From assembly GCF_016597725.1 (NCBI RefSeq), contig NZ_VCGY01000006.1:124001-188000 (forward strand): DNA of 64,000 nt. Direction: 5' to 3'. Positions 28,201 through 39,900 of the stretch are shown here, piece after piece. A program made the translations under genes and the position numbers. The first letter of the stretch is position 1, and the number at the start of each line of letters is the position of its first letter. The notes under the pieces were generated by a model. That model saw nothing but the letters and a program-made list of their open reading frames with translations, searched no databases and was not told the DNA's origin. Origin of the DNA: Marinobacter sp. 1-4A (GTDB lineage Bacteria > Pseudomonadota > Gammaproteobacteria > Pseudomonadales > Oleiphilaceae).

Positions 28201-28389
28201 ATGAGCATTAATATGGGTTCAGCTGATCGGATTATTCGCGCCATAGTAGGCATCGTACTATTAACGTTGGTGTTCGTAGGGCCGCAAACACCTTGGGGAT
28301 GGATTGGCATTGTGCCGCTGGCTACCGCACTAATGGGCAACTGCCCTGCGTATTCATTGCTGGGAATTAAGACCTGCAAAAAGCAGTAA
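28201..28389 (+). CDS. DUF2892 (YgaP-like) small membrane protein
   Basis: Protein of 62 residues with two hydrophobic helices (IIRAIVGIVLLTLVFVG and WIGIVPLATALMGNCPAY). The arrangement, with MGSADRIIRAIVG at the start and NCPAYSLLGIKTCK at the end, is that of the DUF2892 family found alone or fused to a rhodanese as in YgaP. Cys53 in NCPAY and a second Cys in KTCKK are conserved in my memory of the family. AGGAG precedes the ATG by eight bases. It is divergent from a Crp/Fnr regulator and followed by a terminator. Function is unknown, possibly in handling sulfane sulfur. Confidence 0.87.
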   Translation: MSINMGSADRIIRAIVGIVLLTLVFVGPQTPWGWIGIVPLATALMGNCPAYSLLGIKTCKKQ

Positions 28390-28404
28390 ATTAAAGCGCC
28401 CACA

Positions 28405-28441
28405 AAAAAGCCGAAGTGACGGGGAATCGCTTCGGCTTTTT
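28405..28441. terminator. bidirectional intrinsic terminator
   Basis: Arms AAAAAGCCGAAG (28405-28416) and CTTCGGCTTTTT (28430-28441) pair perfectly and extend inward by about three pairs. It separates the DUF2892 gene (+) from the merR gene (-). Confidence 0.9.
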
Positions 28442-28456
28442 ATAGGAGTGCACCGT

Positions 28457-28822
28457 TTATTTGGCTGGCGCGTTGAGCACTTCCAACACTTCTTCCAGCT
28501 CGGTAATCATTTGCCGGATCAACTGCTTGTATTGCGTAGTATCGTCTTTTACTTCATGGCTACTGAGTTTTTGCTTGGCACCACCAATGGTATACCCCTG
28601 CTCGTAGAGCAGACTGCGTATCTGGCGGATGGTAATCACATCGGCTCGTTGATAATAGCGGCGATTACCTCGGCGCTTAACCGGTGACAGCTGAGGAAAC
28701 TCTTGCTCCCAATAGCGCAATACATGTGCTTTTACAGCACACAGGTCTGCTACCTCACCAATCGTAAAGTAGCGCTTCCCTGGTATAGCGGGGAGTTCAT
28801 TGTTATGACTGGGTTCCAACAT
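28457..28822 (-). CDS. MerR family transcriptional regulator (ihfA-linked)
   Basis: Regulator-like protein of 121 residues. The N-terminal winged helix is [21 protein letters not shown] followed by [13 protein letters not shown], the usual MerR DNA-binding part (here quoted in two pieces around residue 18-60). A short C-terminal coiled coil follows, with no metal-binding cysteines. The start lies inside the end of ihfA (20-base overlap), so it is co-translated as the last gene of the thrS-to-ihfA operon. This position is conserved in Pseudomonas-type genomes. Targets are unknown to me. Confidence 0.9.
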   Translation of the reverse strand: MLEPSHNNELPAIPGKRYFTIGEVADLCAVKAHVLRYWEQEFPQLSPVKRRGNRRYYQRADVITIRQIRSLLYEQGYTIGGAKQKLSSHEVKDDTTQYKQLIRQMITELEEVLEVLNAPAK

Positions 28823-29105
28823 ACGCTTCTACTTTCTGTTTCAGTTTCTGGCCCGGGCGAAACGTAACAACACGTCGTGCGCTTATCGGAATTTCTTCAC
28901 CAGTTTTCGGGTTTCGGCCAGGACGCTGTTTTTTATCCCGCAGATCGAAATTACCAAAACCCGACAGTTTTACCTGTTCGTTGTGGCTGAGTGCGCCTCT
29001 GATCTCATCGAAAAAAGCTTCCACCATTTCCTTGGCTTCGCGTTTGTTCAGGCCTAATTCCTCGTACAAGCGCTCTGCCATTTCCGCCTTCGTCAAAGCC
29101 GCCAT
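28803..29105 (-). CDS. ihfA: integration host factor subunit alpha
   Basis: DNA-bending protein of 100 residues that pairs with IhfB and shapes promoters, recombination sites and the origin. The HU/IHF fold is clear: [18 protein letters not shown] helix, [20 protein letters not shown] arm base, and [17 protein letters not shown] at the end. The proline at the arm tip (GRNPKTGEE) that intercalates DNA is present. It follows pheT after only a few bases, as in E. coli and Pseudomonas. Confidence 0.96.
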   Translation of the reverse strand: MAALTKAEMAERLYEELGLNKREAKEMVEAFFDEIRGALSHNEQVKLSGFGNFDLRDKKQRPGRNPKTGEEIPISARRVVTFRPGQKLKQKVEAYVGTQS

Positions 29106-29108
29106 GTC

Positions 29109-31481
29109 TCAACTCCTCAGTGTTGCTCCCAACTCTTCTTTCAGTGCGTCAATGACACCGTTAAAGAGCGAATGCACTTCGTCTTCATTCAACGTACGCT
29201 CAGGATGCTGCCAGAACAGACTCAAAGCCAGGCTCCGGTTGCCCTCGCCTAGGCTCTCTCCCTCGTAGACATCAAACGCACGCAACGCTGTCAGCTGCTC
29301 GCCTGCGTGTTTTCGTGTTACACGCTCTACGTCGGCGAACGCGACTTCACCACCGATAATGATCGCCAAATCCCGCCGAACTTCAGGAAATTTTGAAATT
29401 TCTTTGAAATTAGGCACATATCCAGTAATGACCGAATTCAAGGATAGCTCAAACATCAGAATGGTGCCATTAAGTTCAAGATTTTTCTGAACTTGTGGGT
29501 GCAGTGTGCCCAACCACCCTACATGCTCACCATCCCGAAGGAGCTCGGCCGTTTGCCCCGGGTGTAAAGCCGGGTGCTGACTGGCGATAAAATCGATTTG
29601 CACGCCCAGCAAACTGAACAGACCTTCCAATTCACCTTTTACATCAAAAAAATCGGCAGTTCTGCGACCGTTCACCCAGTTTTCGGGGTATTGGTTGCCG
29701 ACCACCACACCTGCCAACATCTGCTGCTGATCGATACGCTGATCATCCTGCAAAAAACGCAAACCCGTCTCGAAAAGGCGGATGCGTGGTTGCTGACGGT
29801 TTTGGTTGTAGGCGACCGTTTTCAGTAAGCCGCTCCAAAGGCTTGTGCGCATTACAGACAAGTCTGACGAAATAGGGTTCGCCAATGCGATGCCTTCGCG
29901 CTCCGGATCCACTTGCGCCTGCACCTTAGGGTCTACAAAGCTGTAGGTGACCGCTTCCTGATAGCCGTGGGAGACAAAATAATTTTGAATGGCCGATACG
30001 GGCCGAGTTGCTTCCTCGTTTACCCGCAACCCAAGCGAGCCTGTAGGCTCTGTAACAGGGAGGTTGTTGTAGCCATAGATACGGCCGACTTCTTCAATTA
30101 GGTCTTCTTCGATGGAAATGTCCGGCCGGAAGCTGGGCACTTGAATTCGCCAGCCATCTTTCAGAAGCTTATCAACACGCAAACCCAGTCGGGTGAGAAT
30201 TTCTTCCACCGTGGTGCGATCTATTTCCAGACCTAGAACATCCGCAAGACGCTTTGATCGCAAATCAATTTTGTGTTGTTTCGGCAGATTGTCGGCACTG
30301 GCAACCTCAACAATCTCTCCTGGCTCTCCGCCTACGATATCCATGAGAAGCCGGGTTGCCCTCTCCATGGCTTCGCGGGCAAGCTCGTAGTCCACACCGC
30401 GCTCAAATCGGTGAGAAGCATCAGTATGCAGGCCGTAGTGGCGAGCCTTGCCAGCAAGAGTAATAGGATCGAAATAGGCAGATTCAAGCACCAGATCACG
30501 GGTTTTCGGGCTTACACCTGAATGCTCACCACCCATAACGCCAGCAATGGCAATGGGCTTTTCGTGATCAGCAATTACCAGCGTCTGATCAGTCAACTCC
30601 ACTTCCTGCCCATCCAGCAGCACCAGTTTTTCAGCCGGGCGTGCCATGCGCACAACAATACCCGTGCTGATCTCATCGCGATCAAACGCGTGCATTGGCT
30701 GGCCCTGCTCCAGCATCACATAGTTGGTTACATCCACAGCTGCATCAATCGAACGCACGCCGGAACGGCGAAGCTTTTCCTGCATCCACAAAGGTGTTTC
30801 AGCCTGAAGATTCACGTTGCGAAGAATTCGGCCCAGATACCGCGGGCAACCTTCAGGTGCATCGACACGAATATCCGGCACTTCCGAGTGCACTGCTTCA
30901 ACAGGGACAATCTGCGGCGCTTCCGCAACCAAGCTGTTCAGCACAGCGACTTCGCGGGCAATGCCTTTAATGGACAGGCAATCGCTGCGGTTAGGAGTCA
31001 GATCTACGTCGATGGCCACGTCGTTCAGCTTGAGGTAGTCGCTCAGCTCTGTGCCAACTGGCGCGTCGGAAGGTAGCTCCATCAGGCCTTCATGACGATC
31101 AGACAAGCCTAGTTCAGACTCCGAGCACAGCATGCCTTCAGATGGTTGGCCACGCAGTTTTGCTTTTCGAATTTTGAAATCACCGGGCAATACAGCACCA
31201 ACTACAGCAAACGGAACTTTCAAGCCTTGGCGCACATTGGGTGCGCCACAGACAACCTGAACCACTTGGTTGCCGTCACTAACCTGACACACCCGCAACT
31301 TATCGGCGTCTGGATGGGGCTCAACAGACTGAACCTCGCCAACCACAACGCCTTGAAACTTACCGGCCACAGGCTCAAAGCCGTCGACTTCCAGCCCTGC
31401 CATTGTAATTTGATCCATCAACTCCTGAGAGCTGATTTTCGGGTTTACCCACTCGCGCAGCCACTGCTCACTGAATTTCAT
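29109..31481 (-). CDS. pheT: phenylalanyl-tRNA synthetase beta subunit
   Basis: Large subunit of the PheRS alpha2-beta2 enzyme that charges tRNA-Phe, 790 residues, full length. Domains in order: an EMAP/tRNA-binding OB fold (about 40-150, VVVGEVQSVEPHPDADKL), the B3/B4 editing region (about 210-380), the B5 region, the catalytic-like core (about 480-690) and a C-terminal ferredoxin-like anticodon-binding domain (FPEVRRDLAIII at about 705). It follows pheS and precedes ihfA. Start ATG with MKFSEQWLREWVNP, the usual family beginning. Confidence 0.97.
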   Translation of the reverse strand: MKFSEQWLREWVNPKISSQELMDQITMAGLEVDGFEPVAGKFQGVVVGEVQSVEPHPDADKLRVCQVSDGNQVVQVVCGAPNVRQGLKVPFAVVGAVLPGDFKIRKAKLRGQPSEGMLCSESELGLSDRHEGLMELPSDAPVGTELSDYLKLNDVAIDVDLTPNRSDCLSIKGIAREVAVLNSLVAEAPQIVPVEAVHSEVPDIRVDAPEGCPRYLGRILRNVNLQAETPLWMQEKLRRSGVRSIDAAVDVTNYVMLEQGQPMHAFDRDEISTGIVVRMARPAEKLVLLDGQEVELTDQTLVIADHEKPIAIAGVMGGEHSGVSPKTRDLVLESAYFDPITLAGKARHYGLHTDASHRFERGVDYELAREAMERATRLLMDIVGGEPGEIVEVASADNLPKQHKIDLRSKRLADVLGLEIDRTTVEEILTRLGLRVDKLLKDGWRIQVPSFRPDISIEEDLIEEVGRIYGYNNLPVTEPTGSLGLRVNEEATRPVSAIQNYFVSHGYQEAVTYSFVDPKVQAQVDPEREGIALANPISSDLSVMRTSLWSGLLKTVAYNQNRQQPRIRLFETGLRFLQDDQRIDQQQMLAGVVVGNQYPENWVNGRRTADFFDVKGELEGLFSLLGVQIDFIASQHPALHPGQTAELLRDGEHVGWLGTLHPQVQKNLELNGTILMFELSLNSVITGYVPNFKEISKFPEVRRDLAIIIGGEVAFADVERVTRKHAGEQLTALRAFDVYEGESLGEGNRSLALSLFWQHPERTLNEDEVHSLFNGVIDALKEELGATLRS

Positions 31482-31541
31482 GGTTATTGCCTTGTCCTGA
31501 TGCGGTTTTGACTATTGGTTCGGATGCCGTAAAACATCGAA

Positions 31542-32570
<1,029 letters not shown>

Positions 32571-32595
32571 TCAAAAAAAGAAATCTTGAAACAAA

Positions 32596-32625
32596 AATAG
32601 GGGAAGAGCGCGCCCTTCCCCTATT
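32596..32625 (-). terminator. intrinsic terminator or attenuator between rplT and pheS
   Basis: On the minus strand an 11-bp stem (AATAGGGGAAG and complement, eight-base loop) is followed by TTTTTGTTT. A second possible stem (CGGTGCC/GGCACCG) lies just before it and could compete. This arrangement sits where E. coli has the pheST attenuator, but no leader peptide with Phe codons is visible. Confidence 0.75.
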
Positions 32626-32699
32626 AAACGGTGCCTGTTGCGCGAATAGATTGACGCAGGGCACCGGTTCGATTCGTAATCGATGAAAGAGCTAAGCGA

Positions 32700-33053
32700 T
32701 CAAAGAGACGCTTTAGCCTTCTCAACAACAGCGGCAAACGCCTGCTGTTCGTTCATAGCCAGATCAGCCAGAACCTTACGGTCGATTTCAACGTTTGCCT
32801 TTTTCAGGCCAGCAATCAAGCGGCTGTAAGACAAGCCATTGGCCCGGGCGCCAGCGTTGATACGAGCGATCCACAGTGCGCGGAAAGCACGCTTACGGTT
32901 ACGACGGTCGCGATATGCATATTGACCGGCTTTGATAACCGCTTGCTTGGCAACGCGGAATACACGGCTACGAGCTCCGTAGTAACCCTTGGCCTGCTTT
33001 AAAATCTTCTTGTGACGACGACGTGCAACCACGCCACGTTTAACACGAGCCAT
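32700..33053 (-). CDS. rplT: 50S ribosomal protein L20
   Basis: Ribosomal protein of 117 residues needed for early assembly of the large subunit by binding 23S rRNA. The highly basic N-terminus [19 protein letters not shown] and the segment [17 protein letters not shown] are diagnostic. In E. coli L20 represses its own operon by binding the mRNA near rpmI. It lies 44 bases after rpmI and ends before a strong terminator. Confidence 0.98.
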   Translation of the reverse strand: MARVKRGVVARRRHKKILKQAKGYYGARSRVFRVAKQAVIKAGQYAYRDRRNRKRAFRALWIARINAGARANGLSYSRLIAGLKKANVEIDRKVLADLAMNEQQAFAAVVEKAKASL

Positions 33054-33097
33054 ACTATAATCCTTCTACCTTAAAACCGTTGTGAGTGTTTGCTAGG

Positions 33098-33289
33098 TTA
33101 TTGACCGAGCATACGCTTTACGGATGCCACATCAGATTTGGCAACCAATGAAGTACCACGCAGCTGACGCTTACGCTTTGGGCTCTTCTTGGTCAGGATG
33201 TGACTGGTGAAGGCTGACTTGTGCTTGAAGCCGGTAGCAGTTTTCTTGAACCGCTTGGCCGCTCCACTCTTCGTTTTCATTTTAGACAT
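33098..33289 (-). CDS. rpmI: 50S ribosomal protein L35
   Basis: Small basic ribosomal protein of 63 residues. [20 protein letters not shown] and [15 protein letters not shown] are the family hallmarks. It sits between infC and rplT, the universal bacterial order, with about 100 bases of leader that contain a weak hairpin and may take part in L20 feedback. Confidence 0.97.
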   Translation of the reverse strand: MSKMKTKSGAAKRFKKTATGFKHKSAFTSHILTKKSPKRKRQLRGTSLVAKSDVASVKRMLGQ

Positions 33290-33344
33290 TTTTTAAAACT
33301 CCGCATTCTGTTTTTTTAAATACATAAATGTGAACCTGAACGAC

Positions 33345-33372
33345 AAAACCCCCGCCTATACTACGGCAGGGG
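33345..33372 (-). terminator. hairpin with short T run between infC and rpmI
   Basis: On the minus strand CCCCTGCC pairs with GGCGGGG (one bulged T), followed by TTTTG. It could partly terminate or attenuate transcription after infC, or form part of the L20 translational operator. GTGAAC at the infC stop and GTTCAC about 60 bases later can also pair around it. Confidence 0.5.
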
Positions 33373-33391
33373 ATTCATCATTGAATCAAGT

Positions 33392-33931
33392 TCACTTCTT
33401 TTTGCGGGGAGCCACAATCATGGTCATTTGCCGGCCTTCCATTTTCGGCCGCATTTCGACCTGAGCCAGCGCCTCAATATCTGCTTCAATTCGTTCCATA
33501 AGCTTCATACCAATCTCTTGGTGTGCCATCTCACGGCCACGGAAGCGGATAGTGATTTTGCCGCGGTCCCCGCCTTCAAGGAAACGTACCAGGTTGCGTA
33601 GTTTTACCTGATAATCCCCTTCTTCAGTTCCTGGTCGGAACTTAAGCTCTTTGACTTGCGTCTGTTTTTGCTTCTTCTTGGCAGCAGCCTTCGCCTTTTT
33701 CTCGTCGAAGACCTTTTTGCCATAGTCCATTATTTTACAGACGATCGGATCGGAATCTGTAACCTGTACCAGATCCAGAGTCGCCTCCTCTGCCATTCTG
33801 AGGGCTTCTGCGATCGGAACTACCCCTACCTGAGTGCCTTCGGCATCAATCAGGCGGACTTCAGTTGCATCAATATTCTCATTGATCGGCGCCTTTGGAG
33901 TACGCCCACCCCGATTCGTTCGCTGTTTAAT
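33392..33931 (-). CDS. infC: translation initiation factor IF-3, ATT start
   Basis: IF-3 prevents subunit joining and proofreads the start codon, 179 residues here. The protein extends upstream of the first in-frame ATG. Starting at ATT (33931) it reads [20 protein letters not shown], the standard IF-3 N-terminus, then [17 protein letters not shown] lies eight bases before ATT and no other start gives the full N-domain. The C-domain has [19 protein letters not shown] and [15 protein letters not shown]. The rare ATT start is the known basis of IF-3 autoregulation in E. coli. The ribosome binding site lies inside the end of thrS. Confidence 0.95.
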   Translation of the reverse strand: MKQRTNRGGRTPKAPINENIDATEVRLIDAEGTQVGVVPIAEALRMAEEATLDLVQVTDSDPIVCKIMDYGKKVFDEKKAKAAAKKKQKQTQVKELKFRPGTEEGDYQVKLRNLVRFLEGGDRGKITIRFRGREMAHQEIGMKLMERIEADIEALAQVEMRPKMEGRQMTMIVAPRKKK

Positions 33932-33933
33932 AG

Positions 33934-35859
33934 TTAAATCTCCGTCTTGATTCTGCCCTTACGTTCAACATCTCCTTTCAGAAGTTGTTCAAACGCTTCG
34001 AGCGATAGAGTTCCCAAATCTTCGCCTTTGCGGGTTCTCACCGCAACGGCGTTGTTCTCGACCTCTTTATCACCGACAACGGCAAGAAAGGGAACTTTGT
34101 TAATAGTATGCTCGCGGATTTTAAAGCCGATCTTCTCGTTTCTCAAGTCAGCATTAACCCTAAAGCCTAAAGAATCCAACTTTTTCGCGAGATTTTGACA
34201 ATAATCACGCTGATTATCGGTGATATTGAGGATTGCGACCTGAGTCGGGGCAAGCCATGTTGGGAACGCGCCCTCGTACTCTTCAATCAATATGCCAATA
34301 AACCGCTCGAAAGACCCAAGTACGGCACGATGCAGCATAACCGGCGTTTTACGCTCGGAATTATCAGCAACATACTGGGCACCCAAACGACCAGGCATCG
34401 AGAAATCTACCTGAATAGTGCCACACTGCCATACCCTTCCGATACTGTCCTTGAGCGAAAATTCAATTTTCGGTCCATAAAACGCGCCTTCGCCCGGCAA
34501 TAGCTCCCAATCTACACCTTCACGATTCAGCGCTTCTTCCAAGGCGGCTTCTGCTTTATCCCATACCTCGTCTGAACCCACACGCTTTTCGGGGCGAGTG
34601 GATAACTTATACAGAATTTGATCAAACCCGAAATCTTCATACACTTCGTGGAGAAGCTCGATGAACTTTGAAACTTCCGGCTGAACAGCGTCTTCTTCGC
34701 AGAAAATGTGGGCATCATCTTGCGTAAACCCACGCACTCGCATCAAACCGTGCAAAGCACCAGATGCTTCATTGCGGTGACAAGAGCCAAACTCCGCAAG
34801 GCGCAGTGGTAGATCCTTATAGCTTTTCAGCCCCTGATTAAACACCTGGATATGACACGGGCAGTTCATCGGCTTAATAGCAAAGTCGTGCTTTTCGGAT
34901 TCCGTGGTAAACATATCATCACGGAACTTGTCCCAATGGCCGGATTTCTCCCACAGGCTGCGGGATACCACCTGCGGCGTTTTGATTTCCTTGTACCCGT
35001 GACGGTGCAGCATGTCGCGCATATACTGCTCAATTTGCTGATACACAGTCCAACCATCAGGATGCCAGAAAACCATGCCCGGGGACTCTTCCTGCATGTG
35101 GAAAAGGTCCAGTTTTTTTCCGAGTTTGCGGTGGTCACGCTTTTCTGCTTCTTCCAAGCGGTGCAAGTAAGCCTTGAGGTCTTTCTTGTTGCCCCAGGCG
35201 GTGCCGTAAACCCGCTGTAACTGCTCATTGCTGGTATCGCCGCGCCAGAATGCGCCGGAAACCTTAGTCAGCTTAAATGCTTTTAGCTTGCCGGTACTGG
35301 GCACATGGGGGCCACGGCAAAGATCGATAAAATCGCCCTGCCGGTAGAAAGACAGGTCTTCATCGCCCGGAATATCTTCGATAATGCGGACTTTGTATTC
35401 CTCACCCATCTCGTCAAACAGCTTTACCGCTTCGCTGCGGGAAAGCACCGAGCGGGATACGGGGATATCCTGCTTAGCGAGTTCTTCCATACGCTTTTCA
35501 ATTCGGGCCAGATCCTCATTGGTAAAAGGCCTGTCAAATTTGAAATCGTAGTAAAACCCGTTATCAATAACTGGACCGATGGTCACTTGAGCAGCAGGGA
35601 ATAGCTCTTTAACTGCCATGGCCAACAGGTGTGCCGTTGAGTGGCGAATAACGTCGACACCGTCTTCATCACGCTCTGTGATGATAGCCAGCTCGGCATC
35701 TTGTTCAATCCTGTGGCTGGTATCTACAAGCTTACCATCCACCTTTCCGGCAAGAGCTGCTTTGGCGAGGCCAGCACCAATATCGGCGGCAACATCATGA
35801 ACGGTAACGGATTCTGCGAAACTACGGTGACTGCCATCCGGCAGAGTTATGACGGGCAT
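33934..35859 (-). CDS. thrS: threonyl-tRNA synthetase
   Basis: Class II synthetase charging tRNA-Thr, 641 residues. Domains: TGS (about 1-62), editing domain (about 65-225, with [16 protein letters not shown]), catalytic core (about 240-535, with [12 protein letters not shown] providing a zinc-binding Cys and [14 protein letters not shown] as motif 2), and the C-terminal anticodon-binding domain (about 540-641). AGGAGT precedes the ATG by about seven bases. The 100-base leader folds into two arms resembling the tRNA-Thr anticodon stem-loop, predicting translational feedback as in E. coli. It heads the operon running through infC to merR. Confidence 0.97.
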   Translation of the reverse strand: MPVITLPDGSHRSFAESVTVHDVAADIGAGLAKAALAGKVDGKLVDTSHRIEQDAELAIITERDEDGVDVIRHSTAHLLAMAVKELFPAAQVTIGPVIDNGFYYDFKFDRPFTNEDLARIEKRMEELAKQDIPVSRSVLSRSEAVKLFDEMGEEYKVRIIEDIPGDEDLSFYRQGDFIDLCRGPHVPSTGKLKAFKLTKVSGAFWRGDTSNEQLQRVYGTAWGNKKDLKAYLHRLEEAEKRDHRKLGKKLDLFHMQEESPGMVFWHPDGWTVYQQIEQYMRDMLHRHGYKEIKTPQVVSRSLWEKSGHWDKFRDDMFTTESEKHDFAIKPMNCPCHIQVFNQGLKSYKDLPLRLAEFGSCHRNEASGALHGLMRVRGFTQDDAHIFCEEDAVQPEVSKFIELLHEVYEDFGFDQILYKLSTRPEKRVGSDEVWDKAEAALEEALNREGVDWELLPGEGAFYGPKIEFSLKDSIGRVWQCGTIQVDFSMPGRLGAQYVADNSERKTPVMLHRAVLGSFERFIGILIEEYEGAFPTWLAPTQVAILNITDNQRDYCQNLAKKLDSLGFRVNADLRNEKIGFKIREHTINKVPFLAVVGDKEVENNAVAVRTRKGEDLGTLSLEAFEQLLKGDVERKGRIKTEI

Positions 35860-35886
35860 GAAAGACTCCTGATTGATTGCTCAGCG

Positions 35887-35944
35887 GTGATCTATACGAG
35901 AGATCACATGGTGACGGCGTTCCGCGATACAAACCGCGAGCCGT
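35887..35944 (-). promoter_or_regulatory. thrS translational operator with two tRNA-Thr anticodon-like arms
   Basis: On the minus strand, arm 1 is GTGATCT-CTCGTAT-AGATCAC: a 7-bp stem and 7-base loop with U33, CGU at anticodon positions and A37. Arm 2 (35914-35944) has stems ACGGC/GCCGT and CGCG/CGCG closing GTTTGTAT, which reads UUUGUAU with UGU at the anticodon if the first G is bulged. CGU and UGU are both Thr anticodons. The arms lie 28-85 bases before the thrS ATG with six bases between them, resembling domains 2 to 4 of the E. coli thrS operator. Confidence 0.75.
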
Positions 35945-35967
35945 TTCGAGGCGCAGTTTAACAGAAA

Positions 35968-35998
35968 AAACCCCGGCAGGTTAATGCCGGGGTTTGTT
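35968..35998 (-). terminator. intrinsic terminator of the TRAP transporter operon
   Basis: AAACCCCGGCA (35968-35978) and TGCCGGGGTTT (35985-35995) pair around GGTTAA. On the minus strand the stem is followed by a T run, so it ends the TRAP transcript before the thrS promoter region. Confidence 0.88.
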
Positions 35999-36030
35999 TG
36001 AAGCCCTACTTAGTGATTTGCGTGCTTAGC

Positions 36031-38643
<2,613 letters not shown>

Positions 38644-38682
38644 AGCAGAATCCTGTTAGAGGGAAACGGTAGGTAAATTATA

Positions 38683-38705
38683 GCTGCGGGCGTGGTGCCC
38701 GCAGC
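38683..38705. repeat. perfect hairpin between TAXI and permease genes
   Basis: GCTGCGGGC and GCCCGCAGC flank a five-base loop. On the minus strand no strong T run follows. It probably stabilises the upstream binding-protein mRNA or partly terminates it, so that more binding protein than permease is made, a common TRAP arrangement. Confidence 0.6.
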
Positions 38706-38728
38706 CATTCCAACAGCTAGAAATCGAA

Positions 38729-39712
38729 TTAATCGATCAAGCCAGCTTCTTTGTAGTACTTAGCTGCACCTGGGTGCAACGGCGCACTCAAAGCATCGGA
38801 TACCATTTCTTCCTTCTTCAGGTTTGCGAAGGCTGGGTGCAAACGCTTAAAGCTGTCAAAGTTTTCAAACACTGCCTTGACCACTTCGTACACTACGTCG
38901 TCAGGTACGTCGGTAGACGACACAAACGTTGCAGCCACACCAAAGGTGGTTACGTCGTTGTCAGAGCCGCGGTACATACCGCCAGGAATCACAGCTTTCC
39001 GGTAGTACGGGTTGTCATCGATCAGTTTTTTGGCTGAGTCGTTGTACACGTTAACCAGAGTACTGTCGCATGATGTGGTCGCTTCCTTGATAGCACCGGA
39101 GGGGTGACCAACAGTGTAGAAGAAGGCATCAATGTTACCGTCACACAGCGCCTGAGATTGCTCAGCAGCCTTTAGCTCGGCCGCCAGAGAGAACTTATCC
39201 ATGGTCCAGCCCATTTCGTCCATCAGCACTTCTGCTGTGGCGCGCTGGCCGGAACCCGGGTTGCCTACAGAAACCCGCTTACCGGCGAGGTCTTCAAAGT
39301 TCTTGATACCTGAACCCTTGCTGGCTACTACGGTAAACGGTTCCGGGTGCAGGGAGAATACAGCACGCAGTTTTTTGTTAGGGCCGTCGTCTTTGAACTG
39401 GCTTGTGCCATTGTAGGCGTGGTATTGCCAATCTGACTGGGCAACTGCGAGATCCAGTTCATCCTGTCGGATTGCATTCAGGTTGTAGACGGAACCACCC
39501 GTGCTCTCCACAGAGCACCGAATGCCGTGCTCTTTGCGATCCATGTTAACCAAGCGGCAAATAGCACCACCTGCAGGATAGTAAACACCGGTAACACCAC
39601 CGGTTCCGATCGTAACAAAGCGCTGCTCTTGTGCGGAAACCGCAGTAGAGGCAGCACCCAAAGTAACAGCCGCAGCAACTGCAAATGCGGAGGCTTTAAA
39701 TTTCAGTGTCAT
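38729..39712 (-). CDS. TAXI family TRAP transporter solute-binding protein
   Basis: Periplasmic binding protein of 327 residues. The signal peptide ends near [11 protein letters not shown]. The mature start [20 protein letters not shown] is the TAXI family signature, and [14 protein letters not shown] and [17 protein letters not shown] follow it. It delivers its ligand to the fused permease downstream. Known TAXI ligands include glutamate, glutamine and alpha-ketoglutarate-type acids, but the ligand here cannot be assigned. The leader carries a perfect GGTTAGC dyad about 110 bases upstream. Confidence 0.93.
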   Translation of the reverse strand: MTLKFKASAFAVAAAVTLGAASTAVSAQEQRFVTIGTGGVTGVYYPAGGAICRLVNMDRKEHGIRCSVESTGGSVYNLNAIRQDELDLAVAQSDWQYHAYNGTSQFKDDGPNKKLRAVFSLHPEPFTVVASKGSGIKNFEDLAGKRVSVGNPGSGQRATAEVLMDEMGWTMDKFSLAAELKAAEQSQALCDGNIDAFFYTVGHPSGAIKEATTSCDSTLVNVYNDSAKKLIDDNPYYRKAVIPGGMYRGSDNDVTTFGVAATFVSSTDVPDDVVYEVVKAVFENFDSFKRLHPAFANLKKEEMVSDALSAPLHPGAAKYYKEAGLID

Positions 39713-39822
39713 GTAATCATTCCTTATTTTTAATCGTTGTAATCAACTGCCCGCCTAAGCACACGGGCAAGCATCGCGCTCACAATAGAACATAGACCAC
39801 TTCACATCATAAATAAAGCTTG

Positions 39823-39838
39823 GGTTAGCTCGCTAACC
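39823..39838. promoter_or_regulatory. 16-bp dyad upstream of the TAXI gene
   Basis: GGTTAGC and GCTAACC are separated by only TC, too short for an RNA loop, so a protein-binding site is likelier than a hairpin. It lies 111-126 bp upstream of the TAXI start. Confidence 0.4.
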
Positions 39839-39859
39839 AGTTGAGCACACAACAAAAAA

Positions 39860-39884
39860 GCCCGCGACTGAGCGGGCCTTTTTG
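39860..39884 (-). terminator. intrinsic terminator of the RND cluster
   Basis: GCCCGC and GCGGGC pair around GACTGA; A and T runs flank both sides, so it works for the RND transcript (-) ending at 39901. Confidence 0.85.
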
Positions 39885-39900
39885 TTAGCGACTGCCAGTT

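Noticed and set aside
32600..32699. Possible pheM-like leader peptide upstream of pheS
   Set aside because: I looked on the minus strand for a short frame with consecutive Phe codons and a ribosome binding site and found none. T-rich sequence near 32560-32580 lies after the terminator and is not framed by a start.
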